Source: Amblyomma americanum
Taxonomy: Eukaryota > Arthropoda > Arachnida > Ixodida > Ixodidae
DNA: 64,000 bases
Assembly (NCBI RefSeq): GCF_052857255.1
Contig: NC_135500.1
Coordinates: forward strand, 44,890,772-44,954,771
Reading direction: 5' to 3'
Positions 36,991 to 50,739 of this stretch are shown piece after piece. The position numbers and the translations under genes are program-made. The notes under the pieces are model-generated. The model saw only the letters and a program-made list of their open reading frames with translations, had not been told where the DNA came from and ran no database searches. The number at the start of each line of letters is the position of its first letter. The first letter of the stretch is position 1.

Positions 36991-39900
36991 GATGTTTAGA
37001 ATTCCGTTTCGGTCTAAAACAGCTTGTCTCGTTTTAAGCAAGATTACATGCTTTTCGCGAAGTTATGAGAGAAAAAGCTTTGACGCGTATCACAAGGACA
37101 CTTGCAAAACCGATGTGTTTAGATTTAGCTCGTTTCGGTCTAAAACAGCTTATTTCGTTGTTTTACGCACGAATACACGCTTTTCGCGAAGTTATGAGAG
37201 AAAAAGATTTGACGCGTATCACACGGACACTTGTAAAACCGATGTGGTCAGATCTAGCTCGTTTTGGTCTAAAACAGCTAGTTTCGTTGTATTAAGCACG
37301 AATACATGCTTTTCGCGAACTTATGAGAGAAAAAGTTTTGACGCCTATCACACGGACACTTGTAAAACCGATGTGTTCAAATATAACTCGTCTCGGTCTA
37401 AAACAGCTTGTTTCGTTGTATTAAGCACGAATACATGTTTTCGCGCAGTTATAAGAGAAAAAGTTTTGACACTTGTAAAACCGATCTGTTCAGATTTAGC
37501 TCGTCTCGGTCTAAAACAGCTTGTCTCGTCGTATTAAGCACGAATACATGCATTTCGCGCAGTTCATAACTTCAGAAACAGTTTTCACGCGTATCACACG
37601 GACACTTGTAAAATCGAGGTGTTCAGATCTTGCTCGTTTTGGTCTAAAACAGCTTGTTTCGTTGTATTAAGCACGAATACACGCTTTTCGCGAAGTTATG
37701 AGAGAAAAAGTTTTGACGCTTATCACACGGACACTTGTAAAACCGATGTGTTCAGATCTAGATCGTTTTGTCTAAAACAGCTTGCTTCGTTGTATTAAGC
37801 ACGAATACATGCTTTTTGCGCAGTTATAAGAGAAAAAGTTTTGACGCGTATCAATGGGACACTTGTAAAACCGGTGTTCAGATTTAGCTCGTTTCGGTCT
37901 AAAACAGCCTGTCTCGTTGTACTAAGCACGAATACATGCTTTTCGCGCAGTTATTAGGGAAAACATTTTCACGCGTATCACACGGACACTTGTAAAATCG
38001 ATGTGTTCAGATCTAGCTCGTTTTGGTCAAAAACAGCTTGTTTCGTTGTATTAGGCACGAATACATGCTTTTCGCGCAGTTATGAGAGAAAACGTTTGAC
38101 GCGTATCACACGGGCACTTGTAAAACCGATGTGTTCAGATCTAGCTTGTTTTGGTATAAAACAGCTTGTTTCTTTGTATTAGGCACGAATACATGCTTTT
38201 CGCGCAGGTATGAAAGAAAACGTTTTGACGCCTATCACACAGACACTTGCAAAACCGATGTTTAGATCTAGCTCCTTTCGGTATAAAACAGCTTGTCTCG
38301 TTTTAAGAAAGAATACATACTTTTCGCGAAGTTATGACAGAAAAAATTTTGACGCGTATCACACGGACACTTGTAAAACCGATGTGTTCAGATCTAGCTC
38401 GTTTTGGTATAAAACAGCTTGTTTCTTTGTATTAGCCACGAATACATGCTTTTCGCGCAGGTATGAAAGAAAAAGTTTTGACGCCTATCACACGGACACT
38501 TGCAAAACCGATGTTTAGATCTAGCTCGTTTCGGTATAAAACAGCTTGTCTCGTTTTAAGCAAGAATACATGCTTTTCGCGAAGTTATGAGAGAAAATTT
38601 TTGACGCGTATCACACGGACACTTGTAAAACCGATGTGTTCATATCTAGCTCGTTTTGGTCTAAAACAGCTTGTTTCGTTGTATTAAGCACGAATACATG
38701 CTTTTCGCGAACTTATGAGAGAAAAAGTTTTGACGCGTATCACCCGGACACTTGTAAAACCGATGTGTTCAGATTTAGCTCGTTTCGGTCTAAAACAGCT
38801 TGTTTCGTTGTTTTAAGAACGATTACATGCTTTTCGCGCAGTCATGAGAGAAAACGTTTTGACGGCTATCACACGGACACTTGTAAAACCGATGTGTTCA
38901 GATCAAACCCGTTTCGGTCTAAAACAGCTTGTTTCGTTGTATTAAGCACGAATACATGTTTTCGCGCAGTTATAAGAGAAAAAGTTTTGACGCGTAACAC
39001 TAGGACACTTGTAAAACCGATGTGTTCAGATTTAGGTCGTTTCGGTCTAAAACAGCTTGCCTCGTTGTATTAAGCACGAATACATGCTTTTCGCGCAGTT
39101 CATAACTTCAGAAAAAGTTTTCACGCGTATCACACGGACAATTATAAAATCGAGGTGTTCAGATCTAGCTCGTTTTGGTCTAAAACAGCTTGTTTCGTTG
39201 TAATAAGCACGAATATATGCTTTTCGCGAACTTATGAGAGAAAATGTATCGACGCGTATCACACGGACACTTGTAAAACCGATGTGTTCAGATTTAGCTA
39301 GTTTCGGTCTAAAACAGCTTGTTTCGTTGTTTTAAGAACGAATACATGCTTTTCGCGCAGTTATGAGAGAAAACGTTTTGACGCCTATCACACGGACACT
39401 TGCAAAGCCGATGTTTTTGGATCAAGCCCGTTTTGGTCTAAAACAGCTCTTTTCGTTGTATGAAGCACGAATACAAGCTTTTCGCGCAGTTATAAGAGAA
39501 AACGTTTGACGCGTATCACACGGGCACTTGTAAAACCGATGTGTTCAGATCTAGCTCGTTTTGGTATAAAACAGCTTGTTTCTTTGTATTAGCCACGAAT
39601 ACATGCTTTTCGCGCAGGTATGAAAGAAAAAGTTTTGACGCCTATCACACGGACACTTGCAAAACCGATGTTTAGATCTAGCTCGTTTCGGTATAAAACA
39701 GCTTGTCTCGTTTTAAGCAAGAATACATGCTTTTCGCGAAGTTATGAGAGAAAAAATTTTGACGCGTATCACACGGACACTTGTAAAACCGATGTGTTCA
39801 TATCTAGCTCGTTTTGGTCTAAAACAGCTTGTTTCGTTGTATTAAGCACGAATACATGCTTTTCGCGAACTTATGAAAGAAAACGTTTTGACGCCTATCA

Positions 39901-40301
39901 CACGGACACTTGCAAAACCGATGTTTAGATCTAGCTCGTTTCGGTATAAAACAGCTTGTCTCGTTTTAAGCAAGAATACATGCTTTTCGCGAAGTTATGA
40001 GAGAAAAAATTTTGACGCGTATCACACGGACACTTGTAAAACCGATGTGTTCATGTCTAGCTCGTTTTGGTCTAAAACAGCTTGTTTCGTTGTATTAAGC
40101 ACGAATACATGCTTTTCGCGCAGTTATGAGAGAAAAAGTTTTTTCGCGTATCACACGGACACTTGTAAAATCAATGTGTTCAGATTTAGCTCGTTTCTGT
40201 CTAAAACAGCTTGTTTCGTTGCATTAATCACGAATACATGCTTTTCGCGCAGGTATGAAAGAAAAAGTTTTGAGGCCTATCACACGGGCACTTGCAAAAC
40301 C
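36991..40301. repeat. 26-mer HOR unit (3311 bp), copy 1
   Basis: Order w-a-b/c-d-e-f-g-h-i-j-k-l-m-n-o-p-q-r-s-t-l-m-n/j-m-n/u-v. It equals the 13-mer with a j-to-t 11-mer style insert of about 1663 bp between k and n/u. It shares AAAAAGCTTTGACG near 37075 and CGCAGTCATGAGAG near 38840 with the next unit. Confidence 0.9.
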
Positions 40302-43300
40302 GATGTTTAGAATTCCGTTTCGGTCTAAAACAGCTTGTCTCGTTTTAAGCAAGATTACATGCTTTTCGCGAAGTTATGAGAGAAAAAGCTTTGACGCGTA
40401 TCACAAGGACACTTGCAAAACCGATGTGTTTAGATTTAGCTCGTTTCGGTCTAAAACAGCTTATTTCGTTGTTTTACGCACGAATACACGCTTTTCGCGA
40501 AGTTATGAGAGAAAAAGATTTGACGCGTATCACACGGACACTTGTAAAACCGATGTGGTCAGATCTAGCTCGTTTTGGTCTAAAACAGCTAGTTTCGTTG
40601 TATTAAGCACGAATACATGCTTTTCGCGAACTTATGAGAGAAAAAGTTTTGACGCCTATCACACGGACACTTGTAAAACCGATGTGTTCAAATATAACTC
40701 GTCTCGGTCTAAAACAGCTTGTTTCGTTGTATTAAGCACGAATACATGTTTTCGCGCAGTTATAAGAGAAAAAGTTTTGACACTTGTAAAACCGATCTGT
40801 TCAGATTTAGCTCGTCTCGGTCTAAAACAGCTTGTCTCGTCGTATTAAGCACGAATACATGCATTTCGCGCAGTTCATAACTTCAGAAACAGTTTTCACG
40901 CGTATCACACGGACACTTGTAAAATCGAGGTGTTCAGATCTTGCTCGTTTTGGTCTAAAACAGCTTGTTTCGTTGTATTAAGCACGAATACACGCTTTTC
41001 GCGAAGTTATGAGAGAAAAAGTTTTGACGCTTATCACACGGACACTTGTAAAACCGATGTGTTCAGATCTAGATCGTTTTGTCTAAAACAGCTTGCTTCG
41101 TTGTATTAAGCACGAATACATGCTTTTTGCGCAGTTATAAGAGAAAAAGTTTTGACGCGTATCAATGGGACACTTGTAAAACCGGTGTTCAGATTTAGCT
41201 CGTTTCGGTCTAAAACAGCCTGTCTCGTTGTATTAAGCACGAATACATGCTTTTCGCGCAGTTATTAGGGAAAACATTTTCACGCGTATCACACGGACAC
41301 TTGTAAAATCGATGTGTTCAGATCTAGCTCGTTTTGGTCAAAAACAGCTTGTTTCGTTGTATTAGGCACGAATACATGCTTTTCGCGCAGTTATGAGAGA
41401 AAACGTTTGACGCGTATCACACGGGCACTTGTAAAACCGATGTGTTCAGATCTAGCTTGTTTTGGTATAAAACAGCTTGTTTCTTTGTATTAGGCACGAA
41501 TACATGCTTTTCGCGCAGGTATGAAAGAAAACGTTTTGACGCCTATCACACAGACACTTGCAAAACCGATGTTTAGATCTAGCTCCTTTCGGTATAAAAC
41601 AGCTTGTCTCGTTTTAAGAAAGAATACATACTTTTCGCGAAGTTATGACAGAAAAAATTTTGACGCGTATCACACGGACACTTGTAAAACCGATGTGTTC
41701 AGATCTAGCTCGTTTTGGTATAAAACAGCTTGTTTCTTTGTATTAGCCACGAATACATGCTTTTCGCGCAGGTATGAAAGAAAAAGTTTTGACGCCTATC
41801 ACACGGACACTTGCAAAACCGATGTTTAGATCTAGCTCGTTTCGGTATAAAACAGCTTGTCTCGTTTTAAGCAAGAATACATGCTTTTCGCGAAGTTATG
41901 AGAGAAAATTTTTGACGCGTATCACACGGACACTTGTAAAACCGATGTGTTCATATCTAGCTCGTTTTGGTCTAAAACAGCTTGTTTCGTTGTATTAAGC
42001 ACGAATACATGCTTTTCGCGAACTTATGAGAGAAAAAGTTTTGACGCGTATCACCCGGACACTTGTAAAACCGATGTGTTCAGATTTAGCTCGTTTCGGT
42101 CTAAAACAGCTTGTTTCGTTGTTTTAAGAACGATTACATGCTTTTCGCGCAGTCATGAGAGAAAACGTTTTGACGGCTATCACACGGACACTTGTAAAAC
42201 CGATGTGTTCAGATCAAACCCGTTTCGGTCTAAAACAGCTTGTTTCGTTGTATTAAGCACGAATACATGTTTTCGCGCAGTTATAAGAGAAAAAGTTTTG
42301 ACGCGTAACACTAGGACACTTGTAAAACCGATGTGTTCAGATTTAGGTCGTTTCGGTCTAAAACAGCTTGCCTCGTTGTATTAAGCACGAATACATGCTT
42401 TTCGCGCAGTTCATAACTTCAGAAAAAGTTTTCACGCGTATCACACGGACAATTATAAAATCGAGGTGTTCAGATCTAGCTCGTTTTGGTCTAAAACAGC
42501 TTGTTTCGTTGTAATAAGCACGAATATATGCTTTTCGCGAACTTATGAGAGAAAATGTATCGACGCGTATCACACGGACACTTGTAAAACCGATGTGTTC
42601 AGATTTAGCTAGTTTCGGTCTAAAACAGCTTGTTTCGTTGTTTTAAGAACGAATACATGCTTTTCGCGCAGTTATGAGAGAAAACGTTTTGACGCCTATC
42701 ACACGGACACTTGCAAAGCCGATGTTTTTGGATCAAGCCCGTTTTGGTCTAAAACAGCTCTTTTCGTTGTATGAAGCACGAATACAAGCTTTTCGCGCAG
42801 TTATAAGAGAAAACGTTTGACGCGTATCACACGGGCACTTGTAAAACCGATGTGTTCAGATCTAGCTCGTTTTGGTATAAAACAGCTTGTTTCTTTGTAT
42901 TAGCCACGAATACATGCTTTTCGCGCAGGTATGAAAGAAAAAGTTTTGACGCCTATCACACGGACACTTGCAAAACCGATGTTTAGATCTAGCTCGTTTC
43001 GGTATAAAACAGCTTGTCTCGTTTTAAGCAAGAATACATGCTTTTCGCGAAGTTATGAGAGAAAAAATTTTGACGCGTATCACACGGACACTTGTAAAAC
43101 CGATGTGTTCATATCTAGCTCGTTTTGGTCTAAAACAGCTTGTTTCGTTGTATTAAGCACGAATACATGCTTTTCGCGAACTTATGAAAGAAAACGTTTT
43201 GACGCCTATCACACGGACACTTGCAAAACCGATGTTTAGATCTAGCTCGTTTCGGTATAAAACAGCTTGTCTCGTTTTAAGCAAGAATACATGCTTTTCG

Positions 43301-43612
43301 CGAAGTTATGAGAGAAAAAATTTTGACGCGTATCACACGGACACTTGTAAAACCGATGTGTTCATGTCTAGCTCGTTTTGGTCTAAAACAGCTTGTTTCG
43401 TTGTATTAAGCACGAATACATGCTTTTCGCGCAGTTATGAGAGAAAAAGTTTTTTCGCGTATCACACGGACACTTGTAAAATCAATGTGTTCAGATTTAG
43501 CTCGTTTCTGTCTAAAACAGCTTGTTTCGTTGCATTAATCACGAATACATGCTTTTCGCGCAGGTATGAAAGAAAAAGTTTTGAGGCCTATCACACGGGC
43601 ACTTGCAAAACC
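40302..43612. repeat. 26-mer HOR unit (3311 bp), copy 2
   Basis: It is the same 26 monomers as the preceding unit with no length change; I noticed very few base differences (for example GTACTAAGC near 37919 in copy 1 against GTATTAAGC here). This is the closest pair of long units in the window. Confidence 0.92.
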
Positions 43613-45260
43613 GATGTTTAGAATTCCGTTTCGGTCTAAAACAGCTTGTCTCGTTTTAAGCAAGATTACATGCTTTTCGCGAAGTTATGAGAGAAAAAGT
43701 TTTGACGCGTATCACAAGGACACTTGCAAAACCGATGTGTTTAGATTTAGCTCGTTTCGGTCTAAAACAGCTTATTTCGTTGTTTTACGCACGAATACAC
43801 GCTTTTCGCGAAGTTATGAGAGAAAAAGATTTGACGCGTATCACACGGACACTTGTAAAACCGATGTGGTCAGATCTAGCTCGTTTTGGTCTAAAACAGC
43901 TAGTTTCGTTGTATTAAGCACGAATACATGCTTTTCGCGAACTTATGAGGGAAAAAGTTTTGACGCCTATCACACGGACACTTGTAAAACCGATGTGTTC
44001 AAATATAACTCGTCTCGGTCTAAAACAGCTTGTTTCGTTGTATTAAGCACGAATACATGTTTTCGCGCAGTTATAAGAGAAAAAGTTTTGACACTTGTAA
44101 AACCGATCTGTTCAGATTTAGCTCGTCTCGGTCTAAAACAGCTTGTCTCGTCGTATTAAGCACGAATACATGCATTTCGCGCAGTTCATAACTTCAGAAA
44201 CAGTTTTCACGCGTATCACACGGACACTTGTAAAATCGAGGTGTTCAGATCTTGCTCGTTTTGGTCTAAAACAGCTTGTTTCGTTGTATTAGGCACGAAT
44301 ACACGCTTTTCGCGAAGTTATGAGAGAAAAAGTTTTGACGCTTATCACACGGACACTTGTAAAACCGATGTGTTCAGATCTAGATCGTTTTGTCTAAAAC
44401 AGCTTGCTTCGTTGTATTAAGCACGAATACATGCTTTTTGCGCAGTTATAAGAGAAAAAGTTTTGACGCGTATCAATGGGACACTTGTAAAACCGGTGTT
44501 CAGATTTAGCTCGTTTCGGTCTAAAACAGCCTGTCTCGTTGTATTAAGCACGAATACATGCTTTTCGCGCAGTTATTAGGGAAAACATTTTCACGCGTAT
44601 CACACGGACACTTGTAAAATCGATGTGTTCAGATCTAGCTCGTTTTGGTCAAAAACAGCTTGTTTCGTTGTATTAGGCACGAATACATGCTTTTCGCGCA
44701 GTTATGAGAGAAAACGTTTGACGCGTATCACACGGGCACTTGTAAAACCGATGTGTTCAGATCTAGCTTGTTTTGGTATAAAACAGCTTGTTTCTTTGTA
44801 TTAGGCACGAATACATGCTTTTCGCGCAGGTATGAAAGAAAACGTTTTGACGCCTATCACACAGACACTTGCAAAACCGATGTTTAGATCTAGCTCCTTT
44901 CGGTATAAAACAGCTTGTCTCGTTTTAAGAAAGAATACATACTTTTCGCGAAGTTATGACAGAAAAAATTTTGACGCGTATCACACGGACACTTGTAAAA
45001 CCGATGTGTTCATGTCTAGCTCGTTTTGGTCTAAAACAGCTTGTTTCGTTGTATTAAGCACGAATACATGCTTTTCGCGCAGTTATGGGAGAAAAAGTTT
45101 TTTCGCGTATCACACGGACACTTGTAAAATCAATGTGTTCAGATTTAGCTCGTTTCTGTCTAAAACAGCTTGTTTCGTTGCATTAATCACGAATACATGC
45201 TTTTCGCGCAGGTATGAAAGAAAAAGTTTTGAGGCCTATCACACGGGCACTTGCAAAACC
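43613..45260. repeat. 13-mer HOR unit (1648 bp), second copy
   Basis: This repeats 35343-36990 at an offset of 8270 bp, including the private ACTTATGAGGGAAAAAG (near 43940) and CAGTTATGGGAG in the n/u fusion (near 45080, as at 36810). The 8270 bp offset equals 1648 + 3311 + 3311, so a compound unit of three sub-units was itself duplicated. Confidence 0.9.
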
Positions 45261-48145
45261 GATGTTTAGAATTCCGTTTCGGTCTAAAACAGCTTGTCTC
45301 GTTTTAAGCAAGATTACATGCTTTTCGCGAAGTTATGAGAGAAAAAGTTTTGACGCGTATCACAAGGACACTTGCAAAACCGATGTGTTTAGATTTAGCT
45401 CGTTTCGGTCTAAAACAGCTTATTTCGTTGTTTTACGCACGAATACACGCTTTTCGCGAAGTTATGAGAGAAAAAGATTTGACGCGTATCACACGGACAC
45501 TTGTAAAACCGATGTGGTCAGATCTAGCTCGTTTTGGTCTAAAACAGCTAGTTTCGTTGTATTAAGCACGAATACATGCTTTTCGCGAACTTATGAGAGA
45601 AAAAGTTTTGACGCCTATCACACGGACACTTGTAAAACCGATGTGTTCAAATATAACTCGTCTCGGTCTAAAACAGCTTGTTTCGTTGTATTAAGCACGA
45701 ATACATGTTTTCGCGCAGTTATAAGAGAAAAAGTTTTGACACTTGTAAAACCGATCTGTTCAGATTTAGCTCGTCTCGGTCTAAAACAGCTTGTCTCGTC
45801 GTATTAAGCACGAATACATGCATTTCGCGCAGTTCATAACTTCAGAAACAGTTTTCACGCGTATCACACGGACACTTGTAAAATCGAGGTGTTCAGATCT
45901 TGCTCGTTTTGGTCTAAAACAGCTTGTTTCGTTGTATTAAGCACGAATACACGCTTTTCGCGAAGTTATGAGAGAAAAAGTTTTGACGCTTATCACACGG
46001 ACACTTGTAAAACCGATGTGTTCAGATCTAGATCGTTTTGTCTAAAACAGCTTGCTTCGTTGTATTAAGCACGAATACATGCTTTTTGCGCAGTTATAAG
46101 AGAAAAAGTTTTGACGCGTATCAATGGGACACTTGTAAAACCGGTGTTCAGATTTAGCTCGTTTCGGTCTAAAACAGCCTGTCTCGTTGTATTAAGCACG
46201 AATACATGCTTTTCGCGCAGTTATTAGGGAAAACATTTTCACGCGTATCACACGGACACTTGTAAAATCGATGTGTTCAGATCTAGCTCGTTTTGGTCAA
46301 AAACAGCTTGTTTCGTTGTATTAGGCACGAATACATGCTTTTCGCGCAGTTATGAGAGAAAACGTTTGACGCGTATCACACGGGCACTTGTAAAACCGAT
46401 GTGTTCAGATCTAGCTTGTTTTGGTATAAAACAGCTTGTTTCTTTGTATTAGGCACGAATACATGCTTTTCGCGCAGGTATGAAAGAAAACGTTTTGACG
46501 CCTATCACACAGACACTTGCAAAACCGATGTTTAGATCTAGCTCCTTTCGGTATAAAACAGCTTGTCTCGTTTTAAGAAAGAATACATACTTTTCGCGAA
46601 GTTATGACAGAAAAAATTTTGACGCGTATCACACGGACACTTGTAAAACCGATGTGTTCATGTCTAGCTCGTTTTGGTATAAAACAGCTTGTTTCTTTGT
46701 ATTAGCCACGAATACATGCTTTTCGCGCAGGTATGAAAGAAAAAGTTTTGACGCCTATCACACGGACACTTGCAAAACCGATGTTTAGATCTAGCTCGTT
46801 TCGGTATAAAACAGCTTGTCTCGTTTTAAGCAAGAATACATGCTTTTCGCGAAGTTATGAGAGAAAATTTTTGACGCGTATCACACGGACACTTGTAAAA
46901 CCGATGTGTTCATATCTAGCTCGTTTTGGTCTAAAACAGCTTGTTTCGTTGTATTAAGCACGAATACATGCTTTTCGCGAACTTATGAGAGAAAAAGTTT
47001 TGACGCGTATCACCCGGACACTTGTAAAACCGATGTGTTCAGATTTAGCTCGTTTCGGTCTAAAACAGCTTGTTTCGTTGTTTTAAGAACGATTACATGC
47101 TTTTCGCGCAGTCATGAGAGAAAACGTTTTGACGGCTATCACACGGACACTTGTAAAACCGATGTGTTCAGATCAAACCCGTTTCGGTCTAAAACAGCTT
47201 GTTTCGTTGTATTAAGCACGAATACATGTTTTCGCGCAGTTATAAGAGAAAAAGTTTTGACGCGTATCACTAGGACACTTGTAAAACCGATGTGTTCAGA
47301 TTTAGGTCGTTTCGGTCTAAAACAGCTTGCCTCGTTGTATTAAGCACGAATACATGCTTTTCGCGCAGTTCATAACTTCAGAAAAAGTTTTCACGCGTAT
47401 CACACGGACAATTATAAAATCGAGGTGTTCAGATCTAGCTCGTTTTGGTCTAAAACAGCTTGTTTCGTTGTAATAAGCACGAATATATGCTTTTCGCGAA
47501 CTTATGAGAGAAAATGTATCGACGCGTATCACACGGACACTTGTAAAACCGATGTGTTCAGATTTAGCTAGTTTCGGTCTAAAACAGCTTGTTTCGTTGT
47601 TTTAAGAACGAATACATGCTTTTCGCGCAGTTATGAGAGAAAACGTTTTGACGCCTATCACACGGACACTTGCAAAGCCGATGTTTTTGGATCAAGCCCG
47701 TTTTGGTCTAAAACAGCTCTTTTCGTTGTATGAAGCACGAATACAAGCTTTTCGCGCAGTTATAAGAGAAAACGTTTGACGCGTATCACACGGGCACTTG
47801 TAAAACCGATGTGTTCAGATCTAGCTCGTTTTGGTATAAAACAGCTTGTTTCTTTGTATTAGCCACGAATACATGCTTTTCGCGCAGGTATGAAAGAAAA
47901 AGTTTTGACGCCTATCACACGGACACTTGCAAAACCGATGTTTAGATCTAGCTCGTTTCGGTATAAAACAGCTTGTCTCGTTTTAAGCAAGAATACATGC
48001 TTTTCGCGAAGTTATGAGAGAAAAAATTTTGACGCGTATCACACGGACACTTGTAAAACCGATGTGTTCATATCTAGCTCGTTTTGGTCTAAAACAGCTT
48101 GTTTCGTTGTATTAAGCACGAATACATGCTTTTCGCGAACTTATG
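45261..48145. repeat. Partial 26-mer HOR unit
   Basis: It matches 36991-39875 at an offset of 8270. It diverges near 48145 where this copy reads CTTATGAGAG and the earlier copy CTTATGAAAG. Its p monomer has GTATCACTAGGAC (near 47268), an intermediate between the common GTATCACATGGAC and the GTAACACTAGGAC of the two complete 26-mers. Its first k-l junction (near 46663) carries CATGTCTAGC on an l-type body. Confidence 0.88.
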
Positions 48146-50739
48146 AGAGAAAAAGTTTTGACGCGTATCACCCGGACACTTGTAAAACCGATGTGTTCAG
48201 ATTTAGCTCGTTTCGGTCTAAAACAGCTTGTTTCGTTGTTTTAAGAATGATTACATGCTTTTCGCGCAGTTATGAGAGAAAACGTTTTGACGGCTATCAC
48301 ACGGACACTTGTAAAACCGATGTGTTCAGATCTAGCTTGTTTTGGTATAAAACAGCTTGTTGCTTTGTATTAGGCACGAATACATGCTTTTCGCGCAGGT
48401 ATGAAAGAAAAAGTTTTGGCGCCTATCACACGGACACTTGCAAAACCGATGTGTTTAGATTTAGCTCGTTTCGGTCTAAAACAGCTTATTTCGTTGTTTT
48501 AAGCACGAATACACGCTTTTCGCGAAGTTATGAGAGAAAAATATTTGACGCGTATCACACGGACACTTGTAAAACCGATGTGCTCAGATCTAGCTCGTTT
48601 TGGTCGAAAACAGCTTGTTTCGTTGTATTAAGCACGAATACATGCTTTTCGCGAACTTATGAGAGAAAAAATTTTGACGCGTATCACACGGACACTTGTA
48701 AAACCGATGTGTTCATATCTAGCTCGTTTTGGTCTAAAAAAGCTTGTTTCGTTGTATTAAGCACGAATACATGCTTTTCGCGAACTTATGAGAGAAAAAG
48801 TTTTGACGCGTATTACCCGGACACTTGTAAAACCGATGTGTTCAGATTTAGCTCGTTTCGGTCTAAAACAGCTTGTTTCGTTGTTTTAAGAACGATTACA
48901 TGCTTTTCGCGCAGTTATGAAAGAAAACGTTTTGACGGCTATCACACGGACACTTGTAAAACCGATGTGTTCATATCTAGCTCGTTTTGGTCTAAAACAG
49001 CTTGTTTCGTTGTATTATTCACGAATACATGCTTTTCGCGAACTTATGAGAGAAAAAGTTTTGACGCGTATCACCCGGACACTTGTAAAACCGATGTGTT
49101 CAGATCTAGCTCGTTTTGGTATAAAACAGCTTGTTTCTTTGTATTAGCCACGAATACATGCTTTTCGCGCAGGTATGAAAGAAAAAGTTTTGACGCCTAT
49201 CACACGGACACTTGCAAAACCGATGTTTAGATCTAGCTCGTTTTGGTATAAAACAGCTTGTCTCGTTTTAAGCAAGAATACATGCTTTTCGCGAAGTTAT
49301 GAGAGAAAAAATTTTGACGCGTATCACACGGACACTTGTAAAACCGATGTGTTCAGATTTAGCTCATTTCGGTCTAAAACAGCTTGTCTCATTGTATTAA
49401 GCACGAATACATGCTTTTCGCGCAGTTATGAGAGAAAAAGTTTTTTCGCGTATCACACGGACACTTGTAAAACCAATGTGTTCAGATTTAGCTCGTTTCT
49501 GTCTAAAACAGCTTGTTTCGTTGCATTAATCACGAATACATGCTTTTCGCGCAGGTATGAAAGAAAAAGTTTTGAGGCCTATCACACCGGCACTTGCAAA
49601 ACCGATGTTTAGAATTCCGCTTCGGTCTAAAACAGCTTGTCTCGTTTTAAGCAATACATGCTTTTCGCGAAGTTATGAGAGAAAAAGTTTTGACGCGTAT
49701 CACAAGGACACTTGCAAAACCGATGTGTTTAGATTTAGCTCGTTTCGGTCTAAAACAGCTTATTTCGTTGTTTTAAGCACGAATACACGATTTTCGCGAA
49801 GTTATGAGAGAAAAAGATTTGACGCGTATCACACGGACACTTGTAAAACCGATGTGGTCAGATCTAGCTCGTTTTGGTCTAAAACAGCTAGTTTCGTTGT
49901 ATTAAGCACGAATACATGCTTTTCGCGAACTTATGAAAGAAAAAGTTTTGACGCGTATCACACAGACACTTCTAAAACCAATATGTTCAAAATTAGCTCG
50001 TTTCGGTCTAAAACAGCTCGTTTCGTTGCTTTAAGAACGATTACATGCTTTTCGCGCAGTTATGAGAGAAAAAGTTTTGACGCCTATCACACGGACACTT
50101 GTAAAACCGATGTGTTCAAATATAACTCGTCTCGGTCTAAAACAGCTTGTTTCGTTGTATTAAGCACGAATACATGTTTTCGCGCAGTTATAAGAGAAAA
50201 AGTTTTGACACTTGTAAAACCGATCTGTTCAGATTTAGCTCGTCTCGGTCTAAAACAGCTTGTCTCGTCGTATTAAGCACGAATACATGCTTTTCGCGCA
50301 GTTCATAACTTCAGAAACAGTTTTCACGCGTATCACACAGACACTTGTAAAATCGAGGTGTTCAGATCTTGCTCGTTTTGGTCTAAGACAGCTTGTTTCG
50401 TTGTACTAAGCACGAATACACGCTTTTCGCGAAGTTATGAGAGAAAAAGTTTTGACGCTTATCACACGGACACTTGTAAAACCGATGTGTTCAGATCTAG
50501 ATCGTTTTGTCTAAAACAGCTTGCTTCGTTGTAATAAGCACGAATACATGCTTTTTGCGCAGTTATAAGAGAAAAAGTTTTGACGCGTATCACAGGGACA
50601 CTTGTAAAACCGGTGTTCAGATTTAGCTCGTTTCGGTCTAAAACAGCCTGTCTCGTTGTATTAAGCACGAATACATGCTTTTCGCGCAGTTATTAGGGCA
50701 AACATTTTCACGCGTATCACACGGACACTTGTAAAATCG
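48146..50739. repeat. Mosaic stretch: o, l/a, rare monomer, n, o, n, l, m, u, v, w, a-h
   Basis: The first part (48190-49000) resembles 54065-54670 and includes the rare GTCGAAAAC monomer (start near 48580). From u near 49347 it returns to the usual u-v-w-a-b-c-d-e-f-g-h series with w at 49604. A 4 base loss near 49653 (AAGCAATACATG) is unique. The longest open frame of the window crosses the left part, because ten successive monomers there have lengths divisible by three. Confidence 0.75.
48594..48608 (-). other. CENP-B-box-like motif, CGAG form
   Basis: Second copy of the CTCGTTTTGGTCGAA sequence, in the rare monomer inside the mosaic at 48.1-49.3 kb. Confidence 0.35.

Noticed and set aside
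38590..38602. GAGAAAATTTTTGACG length change in the m monomer as a sequencing error
   Set aside because: The identical change is present at about 38590, 41901 and 46860 in three separate units, so it is an inherited variant and not a base-calling error.
47890..49230. 446-codon open frame, the longest in the window, and similar frames of 360, 333, 274 and 240-247 codons
   Set aside because: They are runs of the 43-codon monomer translation (FDAYHTDT motif in each repeat). Each starts or stops where a monomer with a frame-shifting length occurs, neighbours in other frames are equally repetitive, and there are no signs of introns, promoters or codon constraint.
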